Assembly (NCBI GenBank): GCA_947501475.1
Contig: CANMWA010000002.1
Location: 248,001-312,000 of the forward strand
DNA from: an uncultured Aquimarina sp.
Lineage (GTDB): Bacteria > Bacteroidota > Bacteroidia > Flavobacteriales > Flavobacteriaceae
DNA length: 64,000 nt
Reading direction: 5' to 3'
Part shown: positions 27,134 to 36,299 of the stretch, piece by piece
Position numbering within the stretch: the stretch's first letter is position 1
Layout: the number at the start of each line of letters is the position of its first letter
Made by a program: the position numbers and the translations under genes
The notes under the pieces: model-generated
What the model was told of the DNA's origin: nothing
The model's database searches: none
Seen by the model: the letters and a program-made list of their open reading frames with translations, nothing else

Positions 27134-28417
27134 TTATAATCTTCCATTTACTTTTTCCTTGGAAATCCCTTTTACATCATATACTACCCCATTAGGCTTC
27201 AGTAATGATTGTAAACTTATATCTTGATATTCTTTATGAGCAACTGTTAATACTACAGCATCAAATTTTTTATCTGGTAAACTAGTGGTTGTTTCTAAAT
27301 TATATTCATGCATCACTTCAGATGGATTTGCCCATGGGTCATAAATAGTAATCTCGGTTCCAAAATCTTTAAGGTGCTGAATCACATCTACTACTCTTGT
27401 ATTACGTACATCTGGGCAATTTTCTTTAAAGGTAACTCCTAACACCAACACATTTGCTCCTTTTATATGAACATCATGTTTTACCATCAACTTAATAACC
27501 TCAGAAGCCACATATTGCCCCATGCTATCGTTGAGCCTTCGGCCCGCCAAGATAATCTCTGGATGATATCCAAATTCTTGTGCTCTTTGAGCAAGATAGT
27601 ATGGATCAACACCAATACAATGTCCTCCTACCAAACCAGGTTTAAAAGGAAGGAAATTCCATTTGGTACCTGCTGCTTCTAACACGTCATTGGTATTGAT
27701 ATCCATTAAATTAAAAATCTTTGCTAGTTCATTAACAAAAGCTATATTAATATCTCTTTGTGAGTTTTCTATCACTTTTGCTGCTTCTGCAACTTTTATC
27801 GTTGGTGCCAAATGAGTACCTGCAGTGATAATAGAATTATACAGTGTATCTACTTTTTTACCAATTTCTGGTGTAGATCCTGCTGTTACTTTTAATATTT
27901 TTTCTACGGTATGTTTTTTATCTCCTGGGTTAATTCGTTCGGGTGAATATCCTGCATAAAAATCCTGATTAAAAACGAGCCCACTTACTTTTTCTAGCAC
28001 AGGCACACACTCTTCTTCAGTTGCACCAGGATAGACTGTAGATTCATAAACAACAATATCACCTTTCTTTAAAACTTTACCCACTGCCTCACTTGATTTA
28101 TAGAGAGGAGTAAGATCTGGCCTATTATTTTTATCAACAGGAGTTGGCACTGTAATAATGTAATAATTACAATCTTTGATATCATTAAGATAATCAGAAC
28201 AATAAAGTCCATTAGTATCCAAATCAACACTTTCTTTTAAGACTGATTGTAATAACTCATCTTCAACTTCTAAAGTACTATCTGTACCAGATCGTAATTC
28301 TTTAATTCTCTTTTGGTTAATATCAAAACCGATTACAGGATATTTTGTGGCAAATAATCTAGCCAAAGGCAATCCTACATATCCTAATCCTATAACAGCA
28401 ATCTTAATATCTTGCAT
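27134..28417 (-). CDS. UDP-sugar 6-dehydrogenase, TviB/WbpA-like
   Basis: The 427-residue protein has the NAD-binding motif GLGYVGLP at residues 10-17, EVEDELL (TviB-like linker) near 50 and the catalytic block FKPGLVGGHCIGVDPYYL with Cys near residue 260. This family (TviB, WbpA) oxidises C6 of UDP-N-acetylhexosamine to the uronic acid, with two NAD+. Together with the upstream epimerase it would supply UDP-N-acetylgalactosaminuronate or a close relative, as in Vi antigen. The C-terminal domain starts near 320 (VLVLGVTFKENCPDVRNTR). Confidence 0.9.
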   Translation of the reverse strand: MQDIKIAVIGLGYVGLPLARLFATKYPVIGFDINQKRIKELRSGTDSTLEVEDELLQSVLKESVDLDTNGLYCSDYLNDIKDCNYYIITVPTPVDKNNRPDLTPLYKSSEAVGKVLKKGDIVVYESTVYPGATEEECVPVLEKVSGLVFNQDFYAGYSPERINPGDKKHTVEKILKVTAGSTPEIGKKVDTLYNSIITAGTHLAPTIKVAEAAKVIENSQRDINIAFVNELAKIFNLMDINTNDVLEAAGTKWNFLPFKPGLVGGHCIGVDPYYLAQRAQEFGYHPEIILAGRRLNDSMGQYVASEVIKLMVKHDVHIKGANVLVLGVTFKENCPDVRNTRVVDVIQHLKDFGTEITIYDPWANPSEVMHEYNLETTTSLPDKKFDAVVLTVAHKEYQDISLQSLLKPNGVVYDVKGISKEKVNGRL

Positions 28418-28440
28418 AGTGTTGATTTATTTAATCAAAT

Positions 28441-29439
28441 TTATTTTAAATTCTCCCAATACCATTTTACGGCCTCTTTTAATCCTGATTTGATATCAAA
28501 TTCAGGTTGATATCCCATCAGTGTTTTTGCTTTATCTATAGAAGCTAGAGAGTGTGGTACATCACCCCTACGTTCAGCTCCATATTTTATTTCGATATTT
28601 GCAATTTCTTTATCATAGTCTGAGAGATACTCTTTAAGCAAAATGGTTAACTCATTTAATGTTGTTCGTTCTCCAAAAGCAGTATTATACACATTATTTA
28701 ATGCATCTGGATTATCAGATGTTATTGCGCATAAATTCATTTGAATTACATTATCGATATAAGTAAAATCACGAGAATATGAACCATCTCCATTAATAAC
28801 AGGAGATTCATGTTTCATAAACTGCATTACAAATTTTGGGATTACTGCAGCATAAGCTCCGTTTGGGTCTTGTTTACGTCCAAACACATTAAAGTAACGT
28901 AATCCAATTGTATCAAGGTTATATGATTTTTTAAAGTTATCTGCATATAACTCATTCACATACTTAGTAATTGCATATGGTGACAAAGGTTTACCTATCT
29001 TTTCTTCTACTTTTGGTAGTGCTTTTGAATCTCCATAAGTCGAGGAACTTGCAGCATAGATAAATCGTTTTACTCCTGCATCTCGTGAAGCTACAAGCAT
29101 ATTTAAAAAGCCTCCTACATTAACATCATTACTTGTTATCGGATCATTAATTGATCTTGGTACAGATCCCAATGCTGCCTGATGCAAAACAAAATCAACT
29201 CCTTTACATGCATTATGACAATCGTCAAGGTTTCTAATATCTCCTTCAATAAAATTAAAATTCTGATTGTCAATTATATGGGAAAGGTTTTTTTTATGAC
29301 CTGTTGCAAAATTATCTAAACCTACTACAGTACTTCCCATATTTAAAAGTGCTTCACATAGGTTAGAACCTATGAAACCCGCAGCACCTGTGACAAGAAT
29401 TTTTGAAGAATTGATGCGTTCTAGCTGTTTTGTGTTCAT
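28441..29439 (-). CDS. UDP-N-acetylhexosamine 4-epimerase, TviC/WbpP-like
   Basis: A 332-residue extended SDR. It has the TGAAGFIGSN nucleotide motif at residues 18-27, the catalytic Ser in YAASSSTYGDS near 130 and the Tyr-x3-Lys within SPYAITKYVNELYA near 150. The pattern is close to TviC and WbpP, which convert UDP-GlcNAc/GlcNAcA to the galacto form. It is the first gene of the right polysaccharide block, with a promoter and an inverted repeat upstream. The combination with the dehydrogenase 23 bases downstream is the classic route to UDP-GalNAcA. Confidence 0.9.
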   Translation of the reverse strand: MNTKQLERINSSKILVTGAAGFIGSNLCEALLNMGSTVVGLDNFATGHKKNLSHIIDNQNFNFIEGDIRNLDDCHNACKGVDFVLHQAALGSVPRSINDPITSNDVNVGGFLNMLVASRDAGVKRFIYAASSSTYGDSKALPKVEEKIGKPLSPYAITKYVNELYADNFKKSYNLDTIGLRYFNVFGRKQDPNGAYAAVIPKFVMQFMKHESPVINGDGSYSRDFTYIDNVIQMNLCAITSDNPDALNNVYNTAFGERTTLNELTILLKEYLSDYDKEIANIEIKYGAERRGDVPHSLASIDKAKTLMGYQPEFDIKSGLKEAVKWYWENLK

Positions 29440-29477
29440 TAAATATCTTTTAATTCCCTGTTTTTTAGTCCCAAAGA

Positions 29478-29493
29478 CTATGCTTTTGCATAG
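29478..29493 (-). other. Short leader hairpin before the epimerase gene
   Basis: CTATGC, four T, GCATAG form a 6-bp stem with a 4-base loop. On the transcript it lies in the 5' leader, 39 to 54 bases before the ATG at 29439 and just downstream of the predicted promoter. It may affect mRNA stability or translation. No T-run follows, so it is not a terminator. Confidence 0.4.
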
Positions 29494-29499
29494 ACAGCG

Positions 29500-29530
29500 C
29501 GAAATTAAGATTTACTTATAGAACATACAA
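29500..29530 (-). promoter_or_regulatory. Promoter of the right polysaccharide block
   Basis: On the minus strand a TTG (29528-29530) is followed after 20 bases by TAATTTCG (29500-29507), close to the TAnnTTTG -7 element. The predicted start is about 50-60 bases upstream of the ATG at 29439. It sits directly beside an inverted repeat (29539-29558). Confidence 0.5.
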
Positions 29531-29538
29531 CATATGGT

Positions 29539-29558
29539 ATAGGGGATTTTACCCCTAT
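29539..29558. promoter_or_regulatory. Inverted repeat, candidate operator
   Basis: ATAGGGG, six bases, then CCCCTAT: a 7-bp inverted repeat with a GC-rich core in a very AT-rich region. It is immediately upstream of the -33 TTG of the epimerase promoter. No T-run flanks it, so a protein-binding site is likelier than a terminator. No regulator gene is adjacent. Confidence 0.5.
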
Positions 29559-29693
29559 TTAGAATTCGTTCGATCATATTTACATAAAATCTTAAATTTT
29601 GTTAATACCAAATACACAAAACACTCAAAATAAGACATTTACAGAAAACATCTATTTTATTAACTATAACGTTTTCTTAATTTATAACTAGAA

Positions 29694-31700
29694 TTAGTAT
29701 GCAATTAAAGCTAACAACTCATCTTCAAATCTATTTTTACCTAAATATTGTTGTTCTAAATTTATATCAAACGGAATTGGAGTTTCTATACTAGCTACAC
29801 GCTTTACTGGTGCATCTAGAAAAGTAAAGCAGTTTTCTGTTATCAAAGATGATATATCAGATGCAATACCACCAAACATTGTATCTTCTTGAAGAACAAT
29901 TGCTTTACCTGTTTTTCTTACAGACTCATAAATTGTCTCAGTATCTAGAGGTTGTAAAGTTCTTAAATCAATAATATCAGCAGAAATATCTTGATGTTTT
30001 TCTATAATTTCTGTCACCCAATGTACTCCTGCTCCATAACTAATTATAGTAATATCATTTCCTTCACTAATCAAAGCCGCTTTACCCATAGGTAAGTTAT
30101 AATACCCTTCAGGAACTTGTTGCCTAACACTTCTATATAATGCCTTATGCTCAAAAAATAATACCGGATTAATATCTTCGATTGCAGAAATCATTAAACC
30201 TTTTGCATCATATGGAAAGGCTGGATATACTACTTTTAATCCAGGTATTTTTGTAAACCAAGCTTCGTTTGTTTGGCTATGAAATGGCCCTGCTCCCACA
30301 CCTGCACCACAAGGCATTCGTATTACTACATCTGCTTGTTGCCCCCAACGATAGTTAGATTTTGCCAATAGGTTAACTATAGGGTTAAAGCCTGAAGAAA
30401 CAAAATCTGAAAACTGCATTTCAACAATAGCTTTATAGCCATTTATCGAAAGTCCATATCCAGTTGATACAATTGCCGATTCGCATATTGGCGTATTACG
30501 AATACGATCTTTGCCAAAAACTCCAACAAAGCCTTCGGTTATTTTAAACACACCTCCATAATCAGCAATATCTTGCCCCATAATCACAAGATTATCATAG
30601 CGTAACATAGCTTCTTTTAACCCATCAGAAATAGCATCTATCAATCTTACCTCATGATTATTTTGAGCAGGTATCTCTTCTTTAAAATCAAATTTAGCAT
30701 ACACATCATTTAATTCAGTCTTTAAATCTACATTAATAACTTCTTCGTTATTTGCTTGTTTCCAATGTGATTCTATTTCTGTTTTAATAATAGATTGATG
30801 ATGTATATCTTCTTTTTCAGATATAATATTTTGATCAAGAAGGTACTTTTTATAATTTTCTACAGGATCTTTTGTCGCCCAATGGTCCATCAAATCTTGA
30901 GGAACATATTTTGTACCACTAGCCTCTTCATGACCACGCATTCTAAATGTTTTAAACTCTAGTAGAATAGGCCTGGGATGCTCACGCATGCTTTTTACCA
31001 ATTCATTTACGTTATGAAAAACTTCTAAAACATTATTTCCTTCTATTATATGAGATTCAATACCATACCCTTTACCACGATCGGCAAGATGTTCGCAATT
31101 ATATTGCTCATGCGTTGGGGTTGATAATCCATATCCATTATTTTCTATACAAAACAATACAGGTAACCCCCACACTGAAGCAACATTAAGCGCTTCGTGA
31201 AAATCCCCTTCACTAGTGCCTCCTTCTCCTGTAAAAACGGCAGTAACCTTATTATTGTTCTTTAATAAATCACCCAAAGCGATACCATTGGCAATGCCCA
31301 TTTGTGGCCCCAAATGCGATATCATGCCTATCGTTTTATAATCTTGAGTTCCGAAATGAAAAGAACGGTCACGCCCTTTGGTAAAACCATTTGCTTTACC
31401 TTGCCATTGTGAAAACAGCCTATATAATGGAATCTTACGAGTAGTAAACACTCCAAGATTACGATGCATCGGAAGTATATATTCATCATCCATAAGGGCA
31501 GATGTTACCCCAATAGATATAGCTTCTTGTCCAATACCACTAAACCATTTAGAGATTTTTCCTTGTCTAAGCAATACAAGCATTTTCTCTTCGATCAATC
31601 TAGGTGTAAGCATGTTGAGATATAATGAAATCAACACATCATCATTATAATGCTTTCTATCAAAATTAAGGGATGATTTTTCTTTTGAAATATGCTCCAT
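29694..31700 (-). CDS. Fused 2-oxoacid dehydrogenase E1 (alpha and beta)
   Basis: A 668-residue protein combining both E1 parts. The N-terminal alpha region has the thiamine-diphosphate motif around GEGGTSEGDFHEALN to FCIENNGYG (about residues 155-190). The beta region starts near residue 350 with VRLIDAISDGL and has GQDIADYGGV and PCGAGVGAGPFHSQ. It decarboxylates a 2-oxo acid (branched-chain type or pyruvate-like) and passes the acyl group to E2 lipoate. No E2 or E3 genes are nearby. It is the gene before the right polysaccharide block, with a 254-base gap that holds that block's promoter. Confidence 0.92.
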   Translation of the reverse strand: MEHISKEKSSLNFDRKHYNDDVLISLYLNMLTPRLIEEKMLVLLRQGKISKWFSGIGQEAISIGVTSALMDDEYILPMHRNLGVFTTRKIPLYRLFSQWQGKANGFTKGRDRSFHFGTQDYKTIGMISHLGPQMGIANGIALGDLLKNNNKVTAVFTGEGGTSEGDFHEALNVASVWGLPVLFCIENNGYGLSTPTHEQYNCEHLADRGKGYGIESHIIEGNNVLEVFHNVNELVKSMREHPRPILLEFKTFRMRGHEEASGTKYVPQDLMDHWATKDPVENYKKYLLDQNIISEKEDIHHQSIIKTEIESHWKQANNEEVINVDLKTELNDVYAKFDFKEEIPAQNNHEVRLIDAISDGLKEAMLRYDNLVIMGQDIADYGGVFKITEGFVGVFGKDRIRNTPICESAIVSTGYGLSINGYKAIVEMQFSDFVSSGFNPIVNLLAKSNYRWGQQADVVIRMPCGAGVGAGPFHSQTNEAWFTKIPGLKVVYPAFPYDAKGLMISAIEDINPVLFFEHKALYRSVRQQVPEGYYNLPMGKAALISEGNDITIISYGAGVHWVTEIIEKHQDISADIIDLRTLQPLDTETIYESVRKTGKAIVLQEDTMFGGIASDISSLITENCFTFLDAPVKRVASIETPIPFDINLEQQYLGKNRFEDELLALIAY

Positions 31701-31892
31701 AGAAGAAAATTAGTTACGTAAATGTAATTATTTTTTATTTCAGAAATTACCTCTAGTTCGCAATAATATTAAGTAGTTGTTAATTTAGCCCAAACAATTC
31801 TACGAATTAATTAAATTTACTATAATTTCTGGATTACATATTCAGAAATAGTTAATTTGATTGATGTTTTTTTATAAAAAAACTGAAGTCTA

Positions 31893-31926
31893 TTGGTGTT
31901 TTTTAAACAAAATACATCTAATTTAG
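31893..31926 (+). promoter_or_regulatory. Possible promoter for the oxygenase-SUI1-DUF1835 run
   Basis: TTG at 31893-31895 and TAATTTAG at 31919-31926, 23 bases apart, before the ATG at 31954. The -7 box differs from TAnnTTTG by one base near its end. Tentative. The 31701-31953 gap also carries a weaker minus-strand pair (TTTG 31791-31794, TAATATTA 31764-31771) for the E1 gene. Confidence 0.35.
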
Positions 31927-31953
31927 TTTTTCAATACTTTAAGATTAAAACCA

Positions 31954-32904
31954 ATGAATAATATACCCAGCGTTGATTTGGCAGATTTTTTATCTGATGA
32001 CTCTTCTAAAAAACAAAAATTTGTAAACGAAATAGGAAAAGCTTACGAAGAAATAGGATTTGTAGCCTTAAAAAATCATTTTTTAAGTGATCAATTAGTC
32101 GATAATTTATATAAAGAAGTTAAGGCCTTTTTTGCACTTCCAGTAGAAAGCAAAGAAAAGTATGAAATTGAAGGCCTCGGTGGCCAACGAGGTTATACCT
32201 CATTTGGTAAGGAGCATGCCAAAGGAAAAAAAGAAGGTGACCTTAAAGAGTTTTGGCACTTTGGTCAAGAACCCGACAAGGATGCGAATTTGATTGAAGA
32301 GTATCCACCAAATGTTATAGTTGATGAACTAGATGATTTTAATGATACAGGGATGGAAGCCTATCGTATGCTTGAAAAAACAGGGATTTATGTCCTTAGA
32401 GCATTAGCTTTATATATCGGAATTGACGAACACTATTTTGATCATTGGGCAAGTAATGGTAATAGTATTTTACGCCCTATTCATTATCCTCCTATTACAG
32501 AAGAACCCAAAGGAGCAGTTCGCGCAGGGGCTCATGGAGATATTAATTTGATCACCTTATTAATGGGAGCATCTACTGGAGGATTACAAGTACAACGCAA
32601 AGACGGGCAGTGGATAGATGCAATACCACAAGAAGATGAATTGGTCATTAATGTTGGAGATATGCTTGAGCGTCATACAAATAATAAACTAAAATCTACA
32701 ATACATAGAGTTATAAACCCCCCTAAAGAACAATGGGGCAAACCAAGGTATTCTATCCCTTTCTTTATGCACCCCAGAAGTGATATGAAACTAAATTGCC
32801 TTGAAGAATGTATAACCGATCAAAATCCAAAACATTATGATGATATTACTGCAGGAAATTTTTTACATCAACGACTTGTAGAAATCGGATTAATAAAGAA
32901 ATAG
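31954..32904 (+). CDS. Isopenicillin-N-synthase-like non-haem iron oxygenase
   Basis: The 316-residue product has the double-stranded beta-helix iron site His-x-Asp in GAHGDINLITLL (near residue 193) with the distal His in LKSTIHRV near 250. RYSIPFF near 266 contains the Arg-x-Ser that holds 2-oxoglutarate. Family members (IPNS, ACC oxidase, other 2OG-dependent oxygenases) oxidise small substrates. No beta-lactam or ethylene pathway genes are near, so a metabolic or nucleoside/acid oxidation role is likelier. The following SUI1 gene is 16 bases away. Confidence 0.85.
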   Translation: MNNIPSVDLADFLSDDSSKKQKFVNEIGKAYEEIGFVALKNHFLSDQLVDNLYKEVKAFFALPVESKEKYEIEGLGGQRGYTSFGKEHAKGKKEGDLKEFWHFGQEPDKDANLIEEYPPNVIVDELDDFNDTGMEAYRMLEKTGIYVLRALALYIGIDEHYFDHWASNGNSILRPIHYPPITEEPKGAVRAGAHGDINLITLLMGASTGGLQVQRKDGQWIDAIPQEDELVINVGDMLERHTNNKLKSTIHRVINPPKEQWGKPRYSIPFFMHPRSDMKLNCLEECITDQNPKHYDDITAGNFLHQRLVEIGLIKK

Positions 32905-32920
32905 TAATTTAGTATTTATT

Positions 32921-33250
32921 ATGGATATTCAAGACCAACTAAAAAACCTTTTCCCGGATCATAAATTTGAAAAAGAAGAAATCAAAAGTGAACCCGATGA
33001 TCAAATATGGATGCAAGATGATCCTATTATATGTAAATATGAAAAACGAAAGGGAAAACCAATAACGATACTAGAAGGTTATACAGGAGCAGATGAAGAC
33101 TTTAAAAAACTTGCCAAAGAGCTAAAAACACGCTTAAGTGTTGGCGGAAGTTTTAAAAATGAAAGTATTATTATACAAGGAGATTATCGTGATCAAATTA
33201 TGAAAATCTTAAAAGAAAAAGGGTTTAAAGTAAAACGCGTAGGAGGATAA
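32921..33250 (+). CDS. SUI1/eIF1-like translation factor (YciH family)
   Basis: A 109-residue protein whose second half matches the SUI1 fold: KPITILEGYTGADEDFKKLAKELKTRLSVGGS, then IIIQGDYRDQIMKILKEKGFKVKR. The bacterial YciH branch is linked to start-site choice in initiation. The N-terminal 40 residues are acidic and probably loose. It ends with Gly-Gly at its stop; the GGA GGA codons there mimic an AGGAGG sequence just ahead of the next gene. Confidence 0.9.
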   Translation: MDIQDQLKNLFPDHKFEKEEIKSEPDDQIWMQDDPIICKYEKRKGKPITILEGYTGADEDFKKLAKELKTRLSVGGSFKNESIIIQGDYRDQIMKILKEKGFKVKRVGG

Positions 33251-33268
33251 TTAATTCATACAAAAAAA

Positions 33269-34207
33269 TTGGGGGCAAACACATTACATATAACCAACGG
33301 GGATAGTCTTACCTATCGATTAAAAGAATTAAAACTTGTAGAAGGAGAGTTTCTTACTTGGCGAGAAATGCTTTGTGAAGGCCCTACAGAAATTAAAGTC
33401 GAAACCCATAGTTCGATAGAAAAACGTAAAAATTTTCTAAAAAAGTATTATAGAATAGGGCCCACCGATTATGAAGAAAAATTTGTATCCCAATTAAAAA
33501 AACTAGACAACCTAAATGATTATGATGAGATAATCCTTTGGTTTGAATATGATCTATTTTGTCATATTAATATGATCGCAGCCATAAGCCTATTATTACG
33601 TAAAAACGCTAATAATATTCCTATCCATCTGGTTTGTAGTGGCAGGATCGAACATGAAAAAAAATTAATGGGTCTATGCGAATTAACAGATGTTCAATTA
33701 AAAAATCATTATACCAATAAAGTACAACTTACTCTTGATGATTTAGAACTAGCAGAATATATCTGGACAGTATATTGTGAATCAAACCCAAAAAAAATTG
33801 CTGGACAAATAAAAAAGAATTCTTCTTTCGAATACTTATCCATTTGTCTTAGAGCCCATTTACAACGTTTTCCGAATATGCTTACCGGGCTTAATGTTCT
33901 AGAGCATAATATTCTAGAAATGGTAAATACATACCAAATTAAAAATGTAAAACATTTAATGGGATACATACTAGAGTATCAAGGGTATTATGGTTATGGA
34001 GATATGCAAATGAAACGAGTAATAGCAAGGCTTTTTCAATTTTTAAATCAAACAAAAGATCAATTATTATTATCAGAAAGAGGAAAATTAGCTTTGCAGC
34101 AAAAAAAGAATTTCTATAATACTCAAACTCTTGATTGGTATTATGGAGGTGTAAAAAAATACGATTACCTCTATAATGATGATACACACTCACTATTAAA
34201 ATTATAA
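33269..34207 (+). CDS. DUF1835 domain protein
   Basis: A 312-residue protein with the DUF1835 N-terminal region: THLHITNGDSL-like start (here NTLHITNGDSLTYRLKEL), then GEFLTWREMLCEGP, then DEIILWFEYDLFCHINM. No enzymatic role is known to me. The start is TTG at 33269; the only other option is ATT at 33254, 8 bases after AGGAGG. The gap after the SUI1 stop is 18 bases. Co-transcription with the following nucleoside phosphorylase is likely (1-base gap). Confidence 0.8.
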   Translation: MGANTLHITNGDSLTYRLKELKLVEGEFLTWREMLCEGPTEIKVETHSSIEKRKNFLKKYYRIGPTDYEEKFVSQLKKLDNLNDYDEIILWFEYDLFCHINMIAAISLLLRKNANNIPIHLVCSGRIEHEKKLMGLCELTDVQLKNHYTNKVQLTLDDLELAEYIWTVYCESNPKKIAGQIKKNSSFEYLSICLRAHLQRFPNMLTGLNVLEHNILEMVNTYQIKNVKHLMGYILEYQGYYGYGDMQMKRVIARLFQFLNQTKDQLLLSERGKLALQQKKNFYNTQTLDWYYGGVKKYDYLYNDDTHSLLKL

Positions 34208-34208
34208 T

Positions 34209-35078
34209 ATGGCTATAGCCGAATCCGAACTTATTCTAAATGAAGATGGTAGTATATATCATTTAAATTTAAAACCCGAACACCTTGCAAAAACTATCAT
34301 TACAGTCGGTGATCCAGATCGGGTAGAACAAGTGACTCAATATTTTGATCAGATTGAGCACAAAGTTCGAAAGAGAGAGTTCCATACACAAACAGGGACT
34401 TATAAAGGGCAAAGAATCACAGTTATTTCTACAGGTATTGGAACCGATAATATAGATATTGTATTTAATGAGTTAGATGCATTAGTCAATATTGATTTCA
34501 AAACTCGTGAAATAAAAAAAGAACATACATCACTTGATATTATAAGAATAGGAACTTCAGGAACTATACAATCAGATATAGCAGTAGATAGTTTTATTAT
34601 TTCTGAAATAGCAATTGGCTTTGACAGTCTTCTTCATTTTTATCAAAATGAACACATCCAAATACCTCAGATATCTAATGCATTAGTAACTCATTTAAAT
34701 TGGGATCAAAAAAAATCTACACCGTATGTGGTTGCTTATGATCAAGAGTTAGGTTCTTATTTACAAAGCAAAATGGTTCAAAAAGGAGTTACAATTACAA
34801 ACGTTGGGTTTTATGGCCCTCAAGGCAGGGTATTAAGATTGCCAATTTCAGACAAAGAAATGAATAAAAAACTAACTTCATTTAGATATGAAAACTCCAA
34901 AATCACAAACTTAGAGATGGAAACTGCAGGCATCTATGCAATGGCAAAACTATTAGGACATCGTGCGGTATCAATGAATGCTATATTAGCAAATCGTATA
35001 ACTGGAGAATTTAGCAAAGATCCGACTGAAATTGTTGACCAACTAATTAGATATACATTGGATAAGATTATACAGTAA
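34209..35078 (+). CDS. Nucleoside phosphorylase (uridine phosphorylase-like)
   Basis: A 289-residue PNP/UDP-family protein. ITVGDPDRVEQV near residue 32 is the phosphate-site Gly-Asp-Pro-x-Arg, VISTGIGTDNIDIV follows near 77, and the C-terminal part has NLEMETAGIYAMAKLLG, with Glu-x-Glu of the ribose site. Cleaves uridine or a similar nucleoside with phosphate. It is the last gene of a short run and is followed by a hairpin terminator (35086-35118). Confidence 0.88.
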   Translation: MAIAESELILNEDGSIYHLNLKPEHLAKTIITVGDPDRVEQVTQYFDQIEHKVRKREFHTQTGTYKGQRITVISTGIGTDNIDIVFNELDALVNIDFKTREIKKEHTSLDIIRIGTSGTIQSDIAVDSFIISEIAIGFDSLLHFYQNEHIQIPQISNALVTHLNWDQKKSTPYVVAYDQELGSYLQSKMVQKGVTITNVGFYGPQGRVLRLPISDKEMNKKLTSFRYENSKITNLEMETAGIYAMAKLLGHRAVSMNAILANRITGEFSKDPTEIVDQLIRYTLDKIIQ

Positions 35079-35085
35079 CATAAAT

Positions 35086-35118
35086 AAAAAAGATGAAGAA
35101 ATTACCCTTCATCTTTTT
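35086..35118. terminator. Bidirectional terminator
   Basis: AAAAAGATGAAG, nine bases, then CTTCATCTTTTT: a 12-bp perfect stem flanked by A and T runs. It lies between the nucleoside phosphorylase gene (plus) and a small minus-strand membrane-protein gene, so it can serve both. Confidence 0.88.
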
Positions 35119-35146
35119 AATAACACTTATATATAAAAAATCAATC

Positions 35147-35293
35147 TTAGCCAAATAATACTTTTAAACTAATCAATAAATTAGTCAATAATAATACTGC
35201 TATAAAAACGACAATACCATTCTCAAGAGGATTGCTTTTCAACTTAGCAACTTTTACATACGCATTTTTATTTTTTAAAAAATTCTTTTTCAT
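35147..35293 (-). CDS. Small membrane protein, 48 residues
   Basis: A short frame begins ATG at 35291-35293 and ends TAA at 35147-35149. The start MKKNFLKNKNAYVKVAKLK is basic, and a hydrophobic segment (GIVVFIAVLLLTNLLISL) follows at about residues 26-43. It has its own -7 element (TATCTTTG, 35329-35336) and a terminator (35086-35118), which supports a real gene. The basic N-terminus and single membrane helix suggest a small inner-membrane protein; function unknown. Confidence 0.65.
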   Translation of the reverse strand: MKKNFLKNKNAYVKVAKLKSNPLENGIVVFIAVLLLTNLLISLKVLFG

Positions 35294-35328
35294 AGCAATA
35301 TTGTTTTTATTTTGGTTTAAATCTTTAT

Positions 35329-35336
35329 CAAAGATA
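35329..35336 (-). promoter_or_regulatory. -7 element of the 48-residue protein gene
   Basis: TATCTTTG on the minus strand fits TAnnTTTG, about 36 bases before the ATG at 35293. No -33 TTG at the right spacing is clear. The rest of 35294-35444 is AT-rich, with a short TCTTCT/AGAAGA hairpin at 35337-35351. Confidence 0.55.
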
Positions 35337-35444
35337 TCTTCTTATAGAAGAATTATATTTCAAATATAAGGAGAATATTTCAATATCATCGTTAAAAAAC
35401 AAAAAAAATCGATAAAATACACAATTTTTAACATTTCAAATATT

Positions 35445-36299
35445 ATGCATACTATAAAAATAGGAGGTGTTCCTGAGCATTTTAATCTCCCTTGGCATTT
35501 AACAATAGAAGACAATAGCTATCAAAAAAGTAATATTCAATTAGAATGGATTGATTATCCTGGAGGTACTGGAGCCATGTGTGAAGGATTAAGAAATGGT
35601 GATATAGATATTGCAATAATTCTTACAGAAGGTATTATAAAAGATATCATTGCTGGAAACCCAAGTAAAATTGTACAAGCCTACATCGAAACACCGCTTA
35701 TATGGGGAATTCATGTCGGAGCTGATTCAAAATATACCAAAATCTCTCAATTAAAAGATACTAAAGCCGCTATTAGTCGTTATGGTTCGGGTTCACATTT
35801 AATGGCATATATAAATGCGCAACATCAGGGTTGGGACACTTCTGATCTAAAATTCGAAGTAGTTAAGAATCTTGATGGAGCCGTTAAAGCACTTACAAAT
35901 AATGAAGCTGATTATTTTATGTGGGAACATTTTACAACTAAACCATTAGTAGATCAAAAGGTCTTTAGACGGGTTGCAGATTGCCCTACACCCTGGCCAT
36001 GTTTTGTGATAGCCGTAAGAGAAGAAATGTTAAACACAAATCAAGAACAGGTAAAAGCTATATTAGACATTATTAATAACACCACTTTGGATTTTAAGCA
36101 AATACCAAGTATCGACAAAACATTAGCTAATAGATATCATCAACAGATCGAGGATATTCGAGAATGGGTACAACTTACAGAATGGAGCCAATCACAAATA
36201 AAAGAAGAAACTCTTAAAAAAGTACAAGATCAATTATACAATCTAAACATAATTAATAAAAAAGTATTATACAACGAATTGACTTTTGAAGTTAAATAA
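35445..36299 (+). CDS. Substrate-binding-like protein without signal peptide (Ca3427-like PBP fold)
   Basis: The 284-residue product resembles the periplasmic-binding-protein type 2 fold of NMT1/THI5-like and Ca3427-like proteins. Blocks are IKIGGVPEHFNLPWHL at the N-terminus, DYPGGTGAMCEGLRNGDIDIAIILTEG near residues 37-63 and AISRYGSGSHLMAYI near 107. There is no signal peptide or lipobox, and no ABC permease or ATPase is adjacent. A cytoplasmic ligand-sensing or enzyme role is likelier than uptake. It stands alone, 151 bases after a divergent small gene. Confidence 0.7.
   Translation: MHTIKIGGVPEHFNLPWHLTIEDNSYQKSNIQLEWIDYPGGTGAMCEGLRNGDIDIAIILTEGIIKDIIAGNPSKIVQAYIETPLIWGIHVGADSKYTKISQLKDTKAAISRYGSGSHLMAYINAQHQGWDTSDLKFEVVKNLDGAVKALTNNEADYFMWEHFTTKPLVDQKVFRRVADCPTPWPCFVIAVREEMLNTNQEQVKAILDIINNTTLDFKQIPSIDKTLANRYHQQIEDIREWVQLTEWSQSQIKEETLKKVQDQLYNLNIINKKVLYNELTFEVK

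Noticed and set aside
29640..29680. GAAAAC/GTTTTC inverted repeat after the E1 gene
   Set aside because: The loop is long, the stem short and no T run follows, so I do not call it a terminator.
33241..33256. AGGAGG followed by ATT as a start for the DUF1835 gene
   Set aside because: AGGAGG is made by the Gly-Gly codons of the preceding gene, and Bacteroidetes use Shine-Dalgarno poorly; TTG at 33269 is kept.
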